33,796 nt of DNA, from contig CAZAJU010000010.1 of NCBI GenBank assembly GCA_964485455.1, positions 1 to 33,796 of the forward strand, read 5' to 3'. This DNA comes from Tissierella_B sp964485455. GTDB lineage: Bacteria; Bacillota; Clostridia; Tissierellales; Tissierellaceae. The notes below the pieces were generated by a model, which was not told the origin of the DNA, did no database searches, and saw only the letters and a list, made by a program, of their open reading frames with translations. The position numbers and the translations under genes are program-made. Below are positions 15,725-23,100 of the stretch, in pieces; the first letter of the stretch is position 1; each line of letters begins with the position of its first letter.

Positions 15725-16645
15725 TTATTCAATTGACCATCTTCTCCACTTATGTTTTTCAAAATCTCTTAAGTCCCTATCATGGTGGGTTTGCAAAAAT
15801 TCATCGATTTTCTTCAATAATATTTCCTTGTGGTCTGGAAGCTTCCCTTTTAGTATCAAGGTGTTCGTTTTATGGGTTCCATTAAAGATTGTATTTCTCA
15901 TATTCAAATTTTCTAATAATAGTCTTTCTTCAAGGATATATTCCAATGGCTTTAATTTTATAAATTCCCTAGACTTTACTTTTTCAATCAGCTTAGCATC
16001 CTTAAATAAGACCAATGATACTAAAGTAATTACCTGAGGATTGAAGTTGGAAAGTATTTTTCCCGTATCTATGGCATTTTCCTTGCTCAATCTTCTACCT
16101 CCTAATCCTAGCATAATATAGGTGGAATAGCCTATGTTTAATTCTTCTAATTTAGCCATTGCCAAACAGTTTTCTTCAACTGTAACCCCTTTGTTATGAA
16201 AAGCTAATATTTCACTATTTCCAGATTCTATACCTAAGGATAACTCCCCTATCCCTTGATTTTTTAGCTCCAATAATTCATCGTCACTTTTTCTTAAAAC
16301 ATCATCAGCTCTAGCAAAGCTACTGATATTCTTGACTTCAGGGAAATGTTCTTTTACTAGTTTCATTATATTGATTAGATAAGGAGTTTCCAAGCAAAAA
16401 GGATTCCCACCAGCTAAGACCACCTTTTCAACCGGACTTTTTCTAGTGGCATTCAATTCCTTCAACTTTAATATATGAGATTTAATTTCTTCCAAAGAGA
16501 GCTTTCTAAACTTGTTATTATGATTAAGGTCACAATACAAGCATTTGTCCCAACTACAACCTATTGTTACAGGTATTGCCAAGCTAAAGGCTTGAGTCAT
16601 AGGTACATAAAAATACCCTCCATATTCACCATATATATCGTCCAT
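15725..16645 (-). CDS. Radical SAM protein of unknown substrate
   Basis: A 306-residue radical SAM enzyme. Its iron-sulfur motif is C-x4-C-x2-C at Cys30, Cys35 and Cys38 (GCSWDKCLYC), the spacing seen in one branch of the family rather than the usual C-x3-C-x2-C. Further family features are VVLAGGNPF (the glycine-rich SAM-binding segment), LSLGIESGN and MLGLGG. There is no B12-binding or TRAM domain. ATG 16645 is preceded by GGAGGAA; the upstream extension in the same frame is rejected for that reason. It lies immediately upstream of brnQ. Its reaction cannot be told from sequence. Confidence 0.85.
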   Translation of the reverse strand: MDDIYGEYGGYFYVPMTQAFSLAIPVTIGCSWDKCLYCDLNHNNKFRKLSLEEIKSHILKLKELNATRKSPVEKVVLAGGNPFCLETPYLINIMKLVKEHFPEVKNISSFARADDVLRKSDDELLELKNQGIGELSLGIESGNSEILAFHNKGVTVEENCLAMAKLEELNIGYSTYIMLGLGGRRLSKENAIDTGKILSNFNPQVITLVSLVLFKDAKLIEKVKSREFIKLKPLEYILEERLLLENLNMRNTIFNGTHKTNTLILKGKLPDHKEILLKKIDEFLQTHHDRDLRDFEKHKWRRWSIE

Positions 16646-16917
16646 ATTATTCCTCCGTATCAAAAGCATATGTTAAAACTTCATCATGTCATATATGTTT
16701 ACCCAATTATTTTAAACTTAGATACAAAGTATAAAGATATTATGAAAAGAATGTGTTCATTTTTAAGGAATAAATTTAACTAATTATTATGAAATTGCTT
16801 CTCATACTTAAATTTGGGTAATTAAAGAAAAGTATGGTGAAATCTGAGGTGATTTGTTAAATTAAATGTTCCAAAATAAATAAGTGCATTAAAAATATAT
16901 TGTAAAGGAATGATGGA
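16646..16917. other. Divergent intergenic region, radical SAM gene / diaminopropionate lyase gene
   Basis: These 272 AT-rich bases must hold the promoters of two divergent genes, but I see no hexamer pair good enough to call. The only clear structure is an inverted repeat, CATACTT (16803-16809) and AAGTATG (16830-16836). No small gene with a ribosome-binding site is apparent. Confidence 0.4.
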
Positions 16918-18132
16918 ATGGAAACCTTTAAGCTAGTACAATTTGATCGAGAAAAAGGCGATAAATATCCTCTAGACTTCTTAAGTCTTGAAAAAGCAGA
17001 GAGAGTTAAAGCCTTCCATGAAAGCTTTCCCATATATAAAGAAACCCCTTTAAGAAATCTCAAGAATTTAGCTAAAGAATTGGGATTAGGCTCAATCTCC
17101 ATAAAGGATGAATCCTATAGATTTGGTTTAAATGCCTTTAAGGTATTGGGTGGAAGTTTCGCTATAGGTAATTATTTAGCGAAGAAATTAAATCGAAATA
17201 TAGAGAATATGTCCTATGCAAAATTAATCTCAGAAGAAGTGAGAAAAGAACTAGGGGATATGACATTTGTAACTGCAACAGATGGAAATCATGGTAGAGG
17301 AGTAGCATGGACTGCAAGCCAGCTTAAACAGCATTCGGTGGTATACATGCCAAAGGGTAGTGCCAAGGAGAGATTAGACAATATAAAGGCAGAGGGAGCA
17401 GAGGCTTTTATACTGGATATGAACTATGATGAAGCAGTTCGTTTTGCCAATAAGATGGCTGAAGAGAAGGGTTGGATAATGGTTCAAGATACAGCTTTGG
17501 AAGGCTATGAGGACATCCCAACTTGGATAATTGAAGGCTATATGACTATGGGATTAGAAGCCTATGAAATGCTAAAGAAGCTAGGAGAAGATAAACCGAC
17601 GCATATCTTCCTTCAAGCAGGAGTAGGGTCTATGGCAGCTTCTATGGCGGGTTTATTCTCATCAATATATGGAGAAGATAGACCGATTATAACCATAGTG
17701 GAACCCAATAAGGCAGACTGTATTTATAGAACGGCAGAGGCCAATGATGGGGATATTCATTTTGTAAAAGGAGATATGAATACTATAATGGCAGGTCTTG
17801 CCTGTGGTGAGCCTTGCACCATAGGTTGGGATGTTCTAAAGAACTACGGAGACAATTTTATATCCTGTCCTGATTATGTAGCTGCTAAGGGAATGAGAAT
17901 TTTGGGAGCGCCATTATTTGGAGATGAAAGGGTAATATCCGGGGAAAGTGGAGCAGCAACCCTTGGCTGTGTAGCTGAGATAATGCAGAATCCAACCCTT
18001 GTTTGGATAAGAGAAAAGCTTGGATTAGATGAAAACTCAAAGCTGCTATTTTTTAGTACAGAAGGAGATACGGATAGAAAGAACTATTTGGATATAGTTT
18101 GGGATGGAAAATATGGAGGAGGCAAGGACTAA
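16918..18132 (+). CDS. dpaL: Diaminopropionate ammonia-lyase
   Basis: A 404-residue fold-type II PLP enzyme that converts 2,3-diaminopropionate to pyruvate and ammonia (the YgeX/DpaL family). The PLP lysine is Lys75 in the segment DESYRFGLNAFKVLGG. TATDGNHGRG follows as the substrate-binding loop, and LQAGVGSMAA is the phosphate-binding glycine loop. The typical tail motif FFSTEGDTD is present. ATG 16918 has AAAGGA just upstream. The gene stands without the ornithine-pathway or ygeW/Y neighbours seen elsewhere and is followed almost at once by uvsE. In an amino-acid fermenter it would feed pyruvate and ammonia pools. Confidence 0.94.
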   Translation: METFKLVQFDREKGDKYPLDFLSLEKAERVKAFHESFPIYKETPLRNLKNLAKELGLGSISIKDESYRFGLNAFKVLGGSFAIGNYLAKKLNRNIENMSYAKLISEEVRKELGDMTFVTATDGNHGRGVAWTASQLKQHSVVYMPKGSAKERLDNIKAEGAEAFILDMNYDEAVRFANKMAEEKGWIMVQDTALEGYEDIPTWIIEGYMTMGLEAYEMLKKLGEDKPTHIFLQAGVGSMAASMAGLFSSIYGEDRPIITIVEPNKADCIYRTAEANDGDIHFVKGDMNTIMAGLACGEPCTIGWDVLKNYGDNFISCPDYVAAKGMRILGAPLFGDERVISGESGAATLGCVAEIMQNPTLVWIREKLGLDENSKLLFFSTEGDTDRKNYLDIVWDGKYGGGKD

Positions 18133-18139
18133 AGACATT

Positions 18140-19396
18140 ATGAAAATCGGCTATGCATGTAAACTTATAGGAGTTCCAGATACTAATATAAAAACATGCA
18201 CTTTAAAAAGTGCAAGCCCTGAAAGGCTAGTTGAATTAATAAAATATAATATAGAAGCTCTGAATAATGCAATTAACTACAATATTGAAAACAATATAAG
18301 GCTATTTAGAATAAGCTCCGATTTTATCCCATTTGGTTCTAGTGAAATAAATCAAATAAAGTGGTGGGAATTATTTTCAGAGGAGCTAAGCTCCATAGGT
18401 GAAAAGATTAAAACAAGCAATTTGAGGGTTTCAGTCCATCCGGGACAATATACGGTGTTGAATTCCAACAATCAAGATGTTGTAAAAAGGGCTGTAGATG
18501 ATTTAGTTTATCATGCTAGAATTTTAGATTCCCTTAAAGTGGATTTCGAACACAAGATAATACTTCATATAGGTGGGGCTTATGATGATAGGAGTAAAGC
18601 CATTCAAAGATTTATGGATAACTACACACTCCTTGATGATAATTTGAAGAAGAGACTGGTAATTGAAAATGATGATAAAATCTATAATATAGAAGAAGTT
18701 CTGGAAATTGGGTTAAAGCTAAATATTCCTGTGGTATTTGATAACCTTCATCACGAGATAAATCCATCCAAAGATACTGTGGATGAAAAGTATTGGGTCA
18801 ACCAATGTAAAAATACATGGAAAAAGAGAGATGGAATACAAAAGATTCATTATTCCCAGCAGGCTAAAGATAAGAAGATTGGGACCCATTCTGAATATAT
18901 AGGTATTGAGAAATTCTTAGACTTCTATAGAGGCTTAGAAAGAGATGATATAGATATAATGCTGGAAGTTAAGGACAAGAATCTTTCTTGTATTAAGTGT
19001 ATGAACTGTACTGACCTAAATATAAAAATCCATGCTTTGGAAAAGGAATGGTCTAAGTACAAATATAATGTTTTAGAGCATTCCCATACAGATTATCTGA
19101 AATTAAGAGAATTACTTAAGGATAAAGAAGATATAAATCCGGTTCTCTTTTACACTATATTAGAAAATGGGCTCGAAAAAAGCGGAGATCTTGGAAGCCT
19201 GGAAAATGCAGCCCTTCATGTTTGGGGATACTTTAAGGATAAGGCAAGTGAAAAGGAAAAAGATGCTTTCTTTAAATACTTGGATAGGTTTAGAAAGCAG
19301 GAGATAGGTATAAATGTTGTAAAGAATTATTTGAACAAACTTGCTATTAAATATAATGAGGGCTACCTTTTAAATTCCTATTACTTTGATATTTAA
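18140..19396 (+). CDS. uvsE: UV damage endonuclease UvsE fused to a DUF1722 (YbgA)-like domain
   Basis: A 418-residue protein. Residues 1 to about 290 form the UvsE TIM barrel, with KIGYACK, RISSDFIPFGS, VHPGQYTVL, IENDD and VFDNLHHE supplying the expected metal-binding His, Asp and Glu. UvsE nicks DNA next to UV photoproducts. From about 305 to the end it resembles DUF1722/YbgA: YNVLEHSHTDYLKL, ENAALHVWGYF and a terminal YLLNSYYFDI. Typical UvsE proteins end near residue 300. ATG 18140 gives the usual MKIGYA start; the in-frame ATGs at 18104 and 18113 overlap dpaL. Cysteines in CIKCMNC near 290 join the two halves. Confidence 0.87.
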   Translation: MKIGYACKLIGVPDTNIKTCTLKSASPERLVELIKYNIEALNNAINYNIENNIRLFRISSDFIPFGSSEINQIKWWELFSEELSSIGEKIKTSNLRVSVHPGQYTVLNSNNQDVVKRAVDDLVYHARILDSLKVDFEHKIILHIGGAYDDRSKAIQRFMDNYTLLDDNLKKRLVIENDDKIYNIEEVLEIGLKLNIPVVFDNLHHEINPSKDTVDEKYWVNQCKNTWKKRDGIQKIHYSQQAKDKKIGTHSEYIGIEKFLDFYRGLERDDIDIMLEVKDKNLSCIKCMNCTDLNIKIHALEKEWSKYKYNVLEHSHTDYLKLRELLKDKEDINPVLFYTILENGLEKSGDLGSLENAALHVWGYFKDKASEKEKDAFFKYLDRFRKQEIGINVVKNYLNKLAIKYNEGYLLNSYYFDI

Positions 19397-19578
19397 AAGC
19401 GATTACTCTTAAAATTTCGTAAACAACCTGATTTAAGGTGTGTTAGGGGCTGTTATTTCTAATAAATATCCTAGAAATTTATAGCTTGATTTATATTGTT
19501 TAAGCCATGACTAATGCATTTAAAGATGGTAAAATTAATAAGATAAGTTCAATCAATTGTATAAAGAAAGGATCAACT

Positions 19579-20388
19579 ATGTGTACTATATTTGCTAAGC
19601 GTGAAGAAGAAGGCTTAATAATTGGAAGGAGCTTTGATTGGGTTCAATTAGGAGGGAATATTAACTTTGTACCACCATATAGAAGCTACGGTACTAGAAC
19701 TATTGGTACCTGCTTTATAGAGCAATTGGGAGAGGACAAACCCTATGAAGGAATCAATGAAAAGGGACTACTAGTGGCTGTTGTTGCCCTACCAACCATA
19801 AGGGAGGATAAAAGGGATTTAAGCCCCCTTATGATGAACTGCGATGGAATGGTAAGATTCATCTTGGAAAGAGCCTCTACAGTAGATGAAGCTCTTTATA
19901 TAATAAAACAGTTTAACTTGGATTATGGGATTAAATATGGTCTTCCTAAAGTTCAATATTTTTTTGCAGATGCAAATGATAAAGTAGGTATTTATGATGA
20001 AGGAGTCTATGAAGAAAGTGTTAGTCTGGACATTGGAGAATACAGGATGCTAACCAATCAAACAGTAACTGAAAATCCAACCTGCAGGAGATATAAAAAG
20101 ATAAAGTCTTTACTAGATGAGAGAAATGTTATTGATGAAGAATCCTGTATGGAGATTGCCTCACAGGCTAAACAAGATGATTTAACTGCTTGGACTAGTG
20201 TCTACAATATAAAGAAAAAAGAATTTATCCTTTGCGTAGATCAAAACTTTGACATTAAATATAAGTTCAATATTGATAAGTGTCTAAGGAATGGAAGATA
20301 CTCCATGGATTTTGCAGAGCTTAAACTAAACTCTAAGGTCATGAATAGAAAGAGAAAAGATGGGTTTTTACATTTGGATACTTATTAA
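19579..20388 (+). CDS. Linear amide C-N hydrolase (choloylglycine hydrolase family, Ntn)
   Basis: A 269-residue Ntn hydrolase of the bile salt hydrolase/penicillin V acylase family. The nucleophile is Cys2: the protein begins MCTIFAKR, and removal of Met1 would free the catalytic cysteine. Further family motifs are GRSFDW (Arg and Asp near the active site), YEGINEKGL and LTNQ. ATG 19579 is required for Cys2 and has AAAGGA upstream, so the in-frame extension to 19507 is rejected. There is no signal peptide, so it is probably cytoplasmic. The substrate could be a bile salt, penicillin V, an N-acyl lactone or another amide. Confidence 0.88.
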   Translation: MCTIFAKREEEGLIIGRSFDWVQLGGNINFVPPYRSYGTRTIGTCFIEQLGEDKPYEGINEKGLLVAVVALPTIREDKRDLSPLMMNCDGMVRFILERASTVDEALYIIKQFNLDYGIKYGLPKVQYFFADANDKVGIYDEGVYEESVSLDIGEYRMLTNQTVTENPTCRRYKKIKSLLDERNVIDEESCMEIASQAKQDDLTAWTSVYNIKKKEFILCVDQNFDIKYKFNIDKCLRNGRYSMDFAELKLNSKVMNRKRKDGFLHLDTY

Positions 20389-20411
20389 CTTAGGAGGAAT
20401 ATAGGTTAGTT

Positions 20412-21293
20412 ATGAACTACAATATTATAGAAGACAAAAACAAATTAATTATTAAAAATATATTGGACTTTGATCCCAAGCATATCTTCGAATGTGGCCA
20501 GTGTTTTAGATGGTATGTGGAGGAAGACCTAAGCTATACTACCATAGCCTATGGAAAGGTTATAAATGTTAAGAAGGAGGATAATAATATCATCCTATCT
20601 AACACAAATATGGAGGAATTTGAATCTATTTGGTACAACTATTTTGATTTAGGAAAGGATTATTTTTCTATAAAAAAGGAGTTATCAAAGGATCCTATTT
20701 TGAAAGAAGCCATAAATTTTGGTCAAGGTATGAGGTTATTAAATCAGGAACCCTACGAAACCCTTATTTCATTCATAATCTCAGCTAATAACCAAATTCC
20801 AAGAATAAAAAAAGCGGTAGAATTAATATCTAATGACCTAGGTGTATATGCAGGAAGTTGGAATGGAAAGGATTATTACTCATTTCCATCACCTGACAAA
20901 CTAGCAGCTTTAGATGTTGAATATATCCAGGAAAAGTATAGAGTGGGTTTTAGAGCAGATAGGATTAAGGAGACTAGCAGAAGAGTAAGTGATGGTGAAT
21001 TTAATCTATATTGTATCTACGATAAAACAAGGAATGAGGGTAAGGAGCTTTTGACCACTTTACCTGGAGTTGGGCCGAAGGTCAGTGACTGCATCCTTCT
21101 TTTTGCCTTTGATAAGGAGGAAGCCTTTCCTGTAGACGTTTGGGTAAAGAGGGTAATGGAGTATTTCTATCTTAAAAAAGATACAAGCCCTAAGGAAATA
21201 GGGCTATCAGGAGCTAAAATATTTGGAAAGTATGCAGGGTATGCTCAGCAGTATTTATTCTACTATGCAAGGGAGCTTGGAATCGGGAAGTAG
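20412..21293 (+). CDS. ogg: 8-oxoguanine DNA glycosylase (OGG1 type)
   Basis: A 293-residue bifunctional DNA glycosylase/lyase that removes 8-oxoguanine. The N-terminal OGG_N domain includes CGQCFRW (about 28-34). The HhH-GPD motif is LPGVGPKVSDC, in which Lys223 aligns with the catalytic lysine of OGG1. Asp242 in FPVDVW is the conserved aspartate. It is of the eukaryote-like OGG1 class found in clostridia rather than MutM. AGGAGG lies 13 bases before the ATG, a long spacing, but no better in-frame start exists. It follows the amide hydrolase by 23 bases and lies near uvsE, forming a small DNA-repair group. Confidence 0.93.
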   Translation: MNYNIIEDKNKLIIKNILDFDPKHIFECGQCFRWYVEEDLSYTTIAYGKVINVKKEDNNIILSNTNMEEFESIWYNYFDLGKDYFSIKKELSKDPILKEAINFGQGMRLLNQEPYETLISFIISANNQIPRIKKAVELISNDLGVYAGSWNGKDYYSFPSPDKLAALDVEYIQEKYRVGFRADRIKETSRRVSDGEFNLYCIYDKTRNEGKELLTTLPGVGPKVSDCILLFAFDKEEAFPVDVWVKRVMEYFYLKKDTSPKEIGLSGAKIFGKYAGYAQQYLFYYARELGIGK

Positions 21294-21305
21294 GCTAAAT
21301 AAATC

Positions 21306-21560
21306 TCACATGGAATCAATGTTGGCAATACGAGTTAATATATTTATCATATCCTCCAATCTTGGTACGTAGCCTTCTACTAAGATATTTCCATCTATTA
21401 TCAATGTTGGGGAAGTATTTGCATCATACTCGTGAAACAATCTAGGATTACCTATAATATTTATATCATAAGGTAGTCCTAGTTTTTTTATAGCTGCATT
21501 CACAACTACAGCTAATTTGCTATATCCTCAGCCTACATCTTCTAGAATCAATATATCCAT
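21306..21560 (-). CDS. Thioredoxin-like redox protein with in-frame UGA (predicted selenocysteine)
   Basis: Reading from ATG 21560, with AAAGGAG upstream, gives MDILILEDVG, then UGA, then GYSKLAVVVNAAIKKLGLPY and onward to a normal stop at 21306. The protein would be 84 residues. It resembles the small archaeal-type thioredoxins (ILGxGCxxC, cis-Pro in TSPTLIIDG, then VPRLEDM). The UGA (codon 11) falls exactly at the first active-site Cys, and the second position is Ser14, giving UGYS. A SECIS-like hairpin follows the UGA. The alternative is a pseudogene with a nonsense codon, but the rest of the frame is intact. It is convergent with ogg. Confidence 0.72.
21491..21530 (-). promoter_or_regulatory. 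Candidate bacterial SECIS element
   Basis: Starting at the UGA (complement of 21528-21530), the RNA has a 13-base spacer, then TAGCTGTA pairing with TGCAGCTA (one G-U pair) around an 8-base loop GTTGTGAA that begins with G. The 21-base distance from UGA to loop, and the loop G, are within the bacterial SECIS pattern. Confidence 0.55.
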
Positions 21561-21648
21561 GTGTATCTCCTTTCTATTTTTAGGTATAAATTTATTACCC
21601 TTATTAATATTTTTATATTCAATAATCAAGCATTAAACTAAATAAAGA

Positions 21649-21678
21649 TTGACAATTTAGGCCAAATAAACTTACAAT
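21649..21678 (+). promoter_or_regulatory. Promoter of the DUF554 gene
   Basis: TTGACA (21649-21654), 18-base spacer, TACAAT (21673-21678), about 45 bases before the start. Confidence 0.65.
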
Positions 21679-21721
21679 TAAGCGTATTTGGTACTATTTT
21701 ATGAACGGGGGAAGAGACAAA

Positions 21722-22405
21722 ATGTTAGGCACTATAGTAAATGCGGCAGCAATTATAATTGGAGCATTATTTGGAATAATTATCAAAAAAGGTATAAAGG
21801 AATCATATAAGGATACAATCATGGATGGAATAGGTTTATCAGTAATACTTATTGGTATTATGGGTGGTATAGAAGCTCAAAATATCATATTAGTTATCGC
21901 AAGTATTGTAATAGGAAGCATAATTGGCGAGGCATTGGATATAGACAAGGGATTATCCCGTTTAGGACTAAGTATGGAGAAGCGATTTGGGAAGGGTGAT
22001 TCTAACTTTTCTAAGGGTTTTGTTACAGCTTCCTTAGTTTACTGTATAGGTGCCATGGCTATAGTTGGCTCACTTGAATCTGGATTGTCTGGAAATCATG
22101 AAACCCTATTTGCTAAATCAATCTTAGACGGTATTACAGCAATATTATTTGCTTCATCCTTGGGAATAGGAGTAGCTTTTTCAGCCATGCCTGTATTTGT
22201 TTATCAAGGGACCATAACCCTTTTTGCAAATTTAATTAAGGATTATTTAACACCGGAGGCAGTAAATGAAATGTCAGCCGTTGGAGGCTTGTTGATTCTT
22301 TCAATAGGAATCAATTTAATGGGAATAAAGAAAATAAAGGTTGCTAATATGCTCCCAGCTATATTTATTCCTCTGATTTACTACTCAATTATAGGTTTTT
22401 TCTAA
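21722..22405 (+). CDS. DUF554 family membrane protein
   Basis: A 227-residue integral membrane protein with about seven hydrophobic segments, beginning MLGTIVNAAAIIIGALFG, which is typical of the DUF554 (YdfK/YqgA) family. The function of that family is not established; a transporter-like role is often assumed. ATG 21722 is preferred because GGGGGAAG precedes it, whereas ATG 21701 has no ribosome-binding site. It has its own promoter and lies upstream of the groESL operon. Confidence 0.85.
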   Translation: MLGTIVNAAAIIIGALFGIIIKKGIKESYKDTIMDGIGLSVILIGIMGGIEAQNIILVIASIVIGSIIGEALDIDKGLSRLGLSMEKRFGKGDSNFSKGFVTASLVYCIGAMAIVGSLESGLSGNHETLFAKSILDGITAILFASSLGIGVAFSAMPVFVYQGTITLFANLIKDYLTPEAVNEMSAVGGLLILSIGINLMGIKKIKVANMLPAIFIPLIYYSIIGFF

Positions 22406-22495
22406 TTTCAAAATGAAATTTAAAGAAAAACGGAGTAAAATTGAGCTAAGATAAGTATAAAAGATATAAACGCAAAATTTAGCCAATTCCAAAAT

Positions 22496-22524
22496 TTGAA
22501 AAGCATAAGTTTTTAAAGTAAGAT
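22496..22524 (+). promoter_or_regulatory. groESL promoter
   Basis: TTGAAA (22496-22501), 17-base spacer, TAAGAT (22519-22524). Transcription would start near 22531, so the CIRCE element lies at the very 5' end of the transcript, as is usual for groE operons. Confidence 0.6.
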
Positions 22525-22537
22525 GAGACTATCGGTA

Positions 22538-22564
22538 TTAGCACTCACTTAATTTGAGTGCTAA
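22538..22564. promoter_or_regulatory. CIRCE element (HrcA operator)
   Basis: TTAGCACTC-N9-GAGTGCTAA, an exact match to the CIRCE consensus. HrcA repressor bound here holds down groESL until heat shock or misfolded protein load. Confidence 0.98.
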
Positions 22565-22596
22565 TAAAAAGTAATTTATATGAGGAGGTTTACAAA

Positions 22597-22878
22597 GTGA
22601 GTTTAAGACCATTAGGAGACAGATTAGTAATTAAGAAGATTGAAGTAGAAGAGAAAACCAAGAGTGGTATAGTTCTTCCAAGCACTGCTAAGGAGCAACC
22701 ATCCATGGCTGAAGTAGTTGCTATTGGGGATGAAATTACTAATGATGAAAAGAAAAAGGATCAAATTAAGGTTGGTGACAAAGTAATATTCTCCAAATAT
22801 GCAGGAACTGAGATAAAAGTAGATGGTGAGGAAGTAACTATATTAAAATTAAGTGATATTTTAGCAGTAGTAGAATAA
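22597..22878 (+). CDS. groES: Co-chaperonin GroES
   Basis: The 93-residue co-chaperonin that caps the GroEL barrel. It begins SLRPLGDRLVIKKIE and carries the mobile loop EKTKSGIVLPSTAKEQP (about 18-34) and the typical GDKVIFSKYAGTEIK. The start is GTG 22597 with GAGGAGG 8 bases upstream; the frame extends upstream into the CIRCE region but has no other ribosome-binding site. It lies behind CIRCE. The gap to groEL is 222 bases, unusually long, because of an inserted repeat. Confidence 0.97.
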   Translation: MSLRPLGDRLVIKKIEVEEKTKSGIVLPSTAKEQPSMAEVVAIGDEITNDEKKKDQIKVGDKVIFSKYAGTEIKVDGEEVTILKLSDILAVVE

Positions 22879-22898
22879 AGACAGGTAAGAGGTAAGAA

Positions 22899-23072
22899 GT
22901 AATAGCTAAGAGTGAACATCGAACAACGAACAGTGAACAACAAAAAGCCCCAGATACATGCAGGATGTCATCCTGAGACGGTGGTATAATCATTGCTTAG
23001 GAATGATCTCGGGTTTAAGACCCTTGAGGACGACCCTAACAACTGTTCACTATTCACTGTTCGCTATTAACT
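22899..23072. repeat. Inverted-repeat (MITE-like) element between groES and groEL
   Basis: The left end (22899-22941: AGTAATAGC, AGTGAAC, GAACA, CAGTGAAC) and the reverse complement of the right end (23038-23072: AGTTAATAGC, GAACAGTGAA, AGTGAACAG) share an imperfect terminal inverted repeat. The centre includes the palindrome CAGGATG-T-CATCCTG (22961-22975) and a GGGTttaagACCC hairpin. The TGTCATCCTGAG core resembles a repeat I recall from many bacterial genomes. It has no coding capacity. Confidence 0.65.
22982..22990 (+). promoter_or_regulatory. Possible groEL-only promoter inside the repeat
   Basis: TGGTATAAT is an extended -10 element carried by the inserted repeat, about 110 bases before groEL. 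There is no clear -35. If active it would bypass CIRCE. Confidence 0.35.
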
Positions 23073-23100
23073 GAATTTTAAGAAGGAGTGTGTGTATTTA

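Noticed and set aside
15693..16037. Plus-strand open frame opposite the radical SAM gene
   Set aside because: It is a shadow of the minus-strand coding region, with low-complexity Ser/Phe/Ile-rich composition and no ribosome-binding site.
16646..16917. T-box or amino-acid riboswitch upstream of the diaminopropionate lyase
   Set aside because: No T-box consensus bulge and no terminator/antiterminator pair were found.
19507..19578. N-terminal extension of the amide hydrolase from ATG 19507
   Set aside because: The Ntn nucleophile must be Cys2 of MCTIF, and the ribosome-binding site AAAGGA precedes ATG 19579.
21306..21503. Treating the thioredoxin-like frame as a 65-residue gene starting at GTG 21503
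   Set aside because: That start has no ribosome-binding site and removes the active site. The ATG 21560 frame with an in-frame UGA explains the sequence better.
22899..23072. GTGAACAG-rich segment as a CRISPR array
   Set aside because: Repeat units are short, irregular and in inverted arrangement at the two ends, with no regular spacers and no cas genes.
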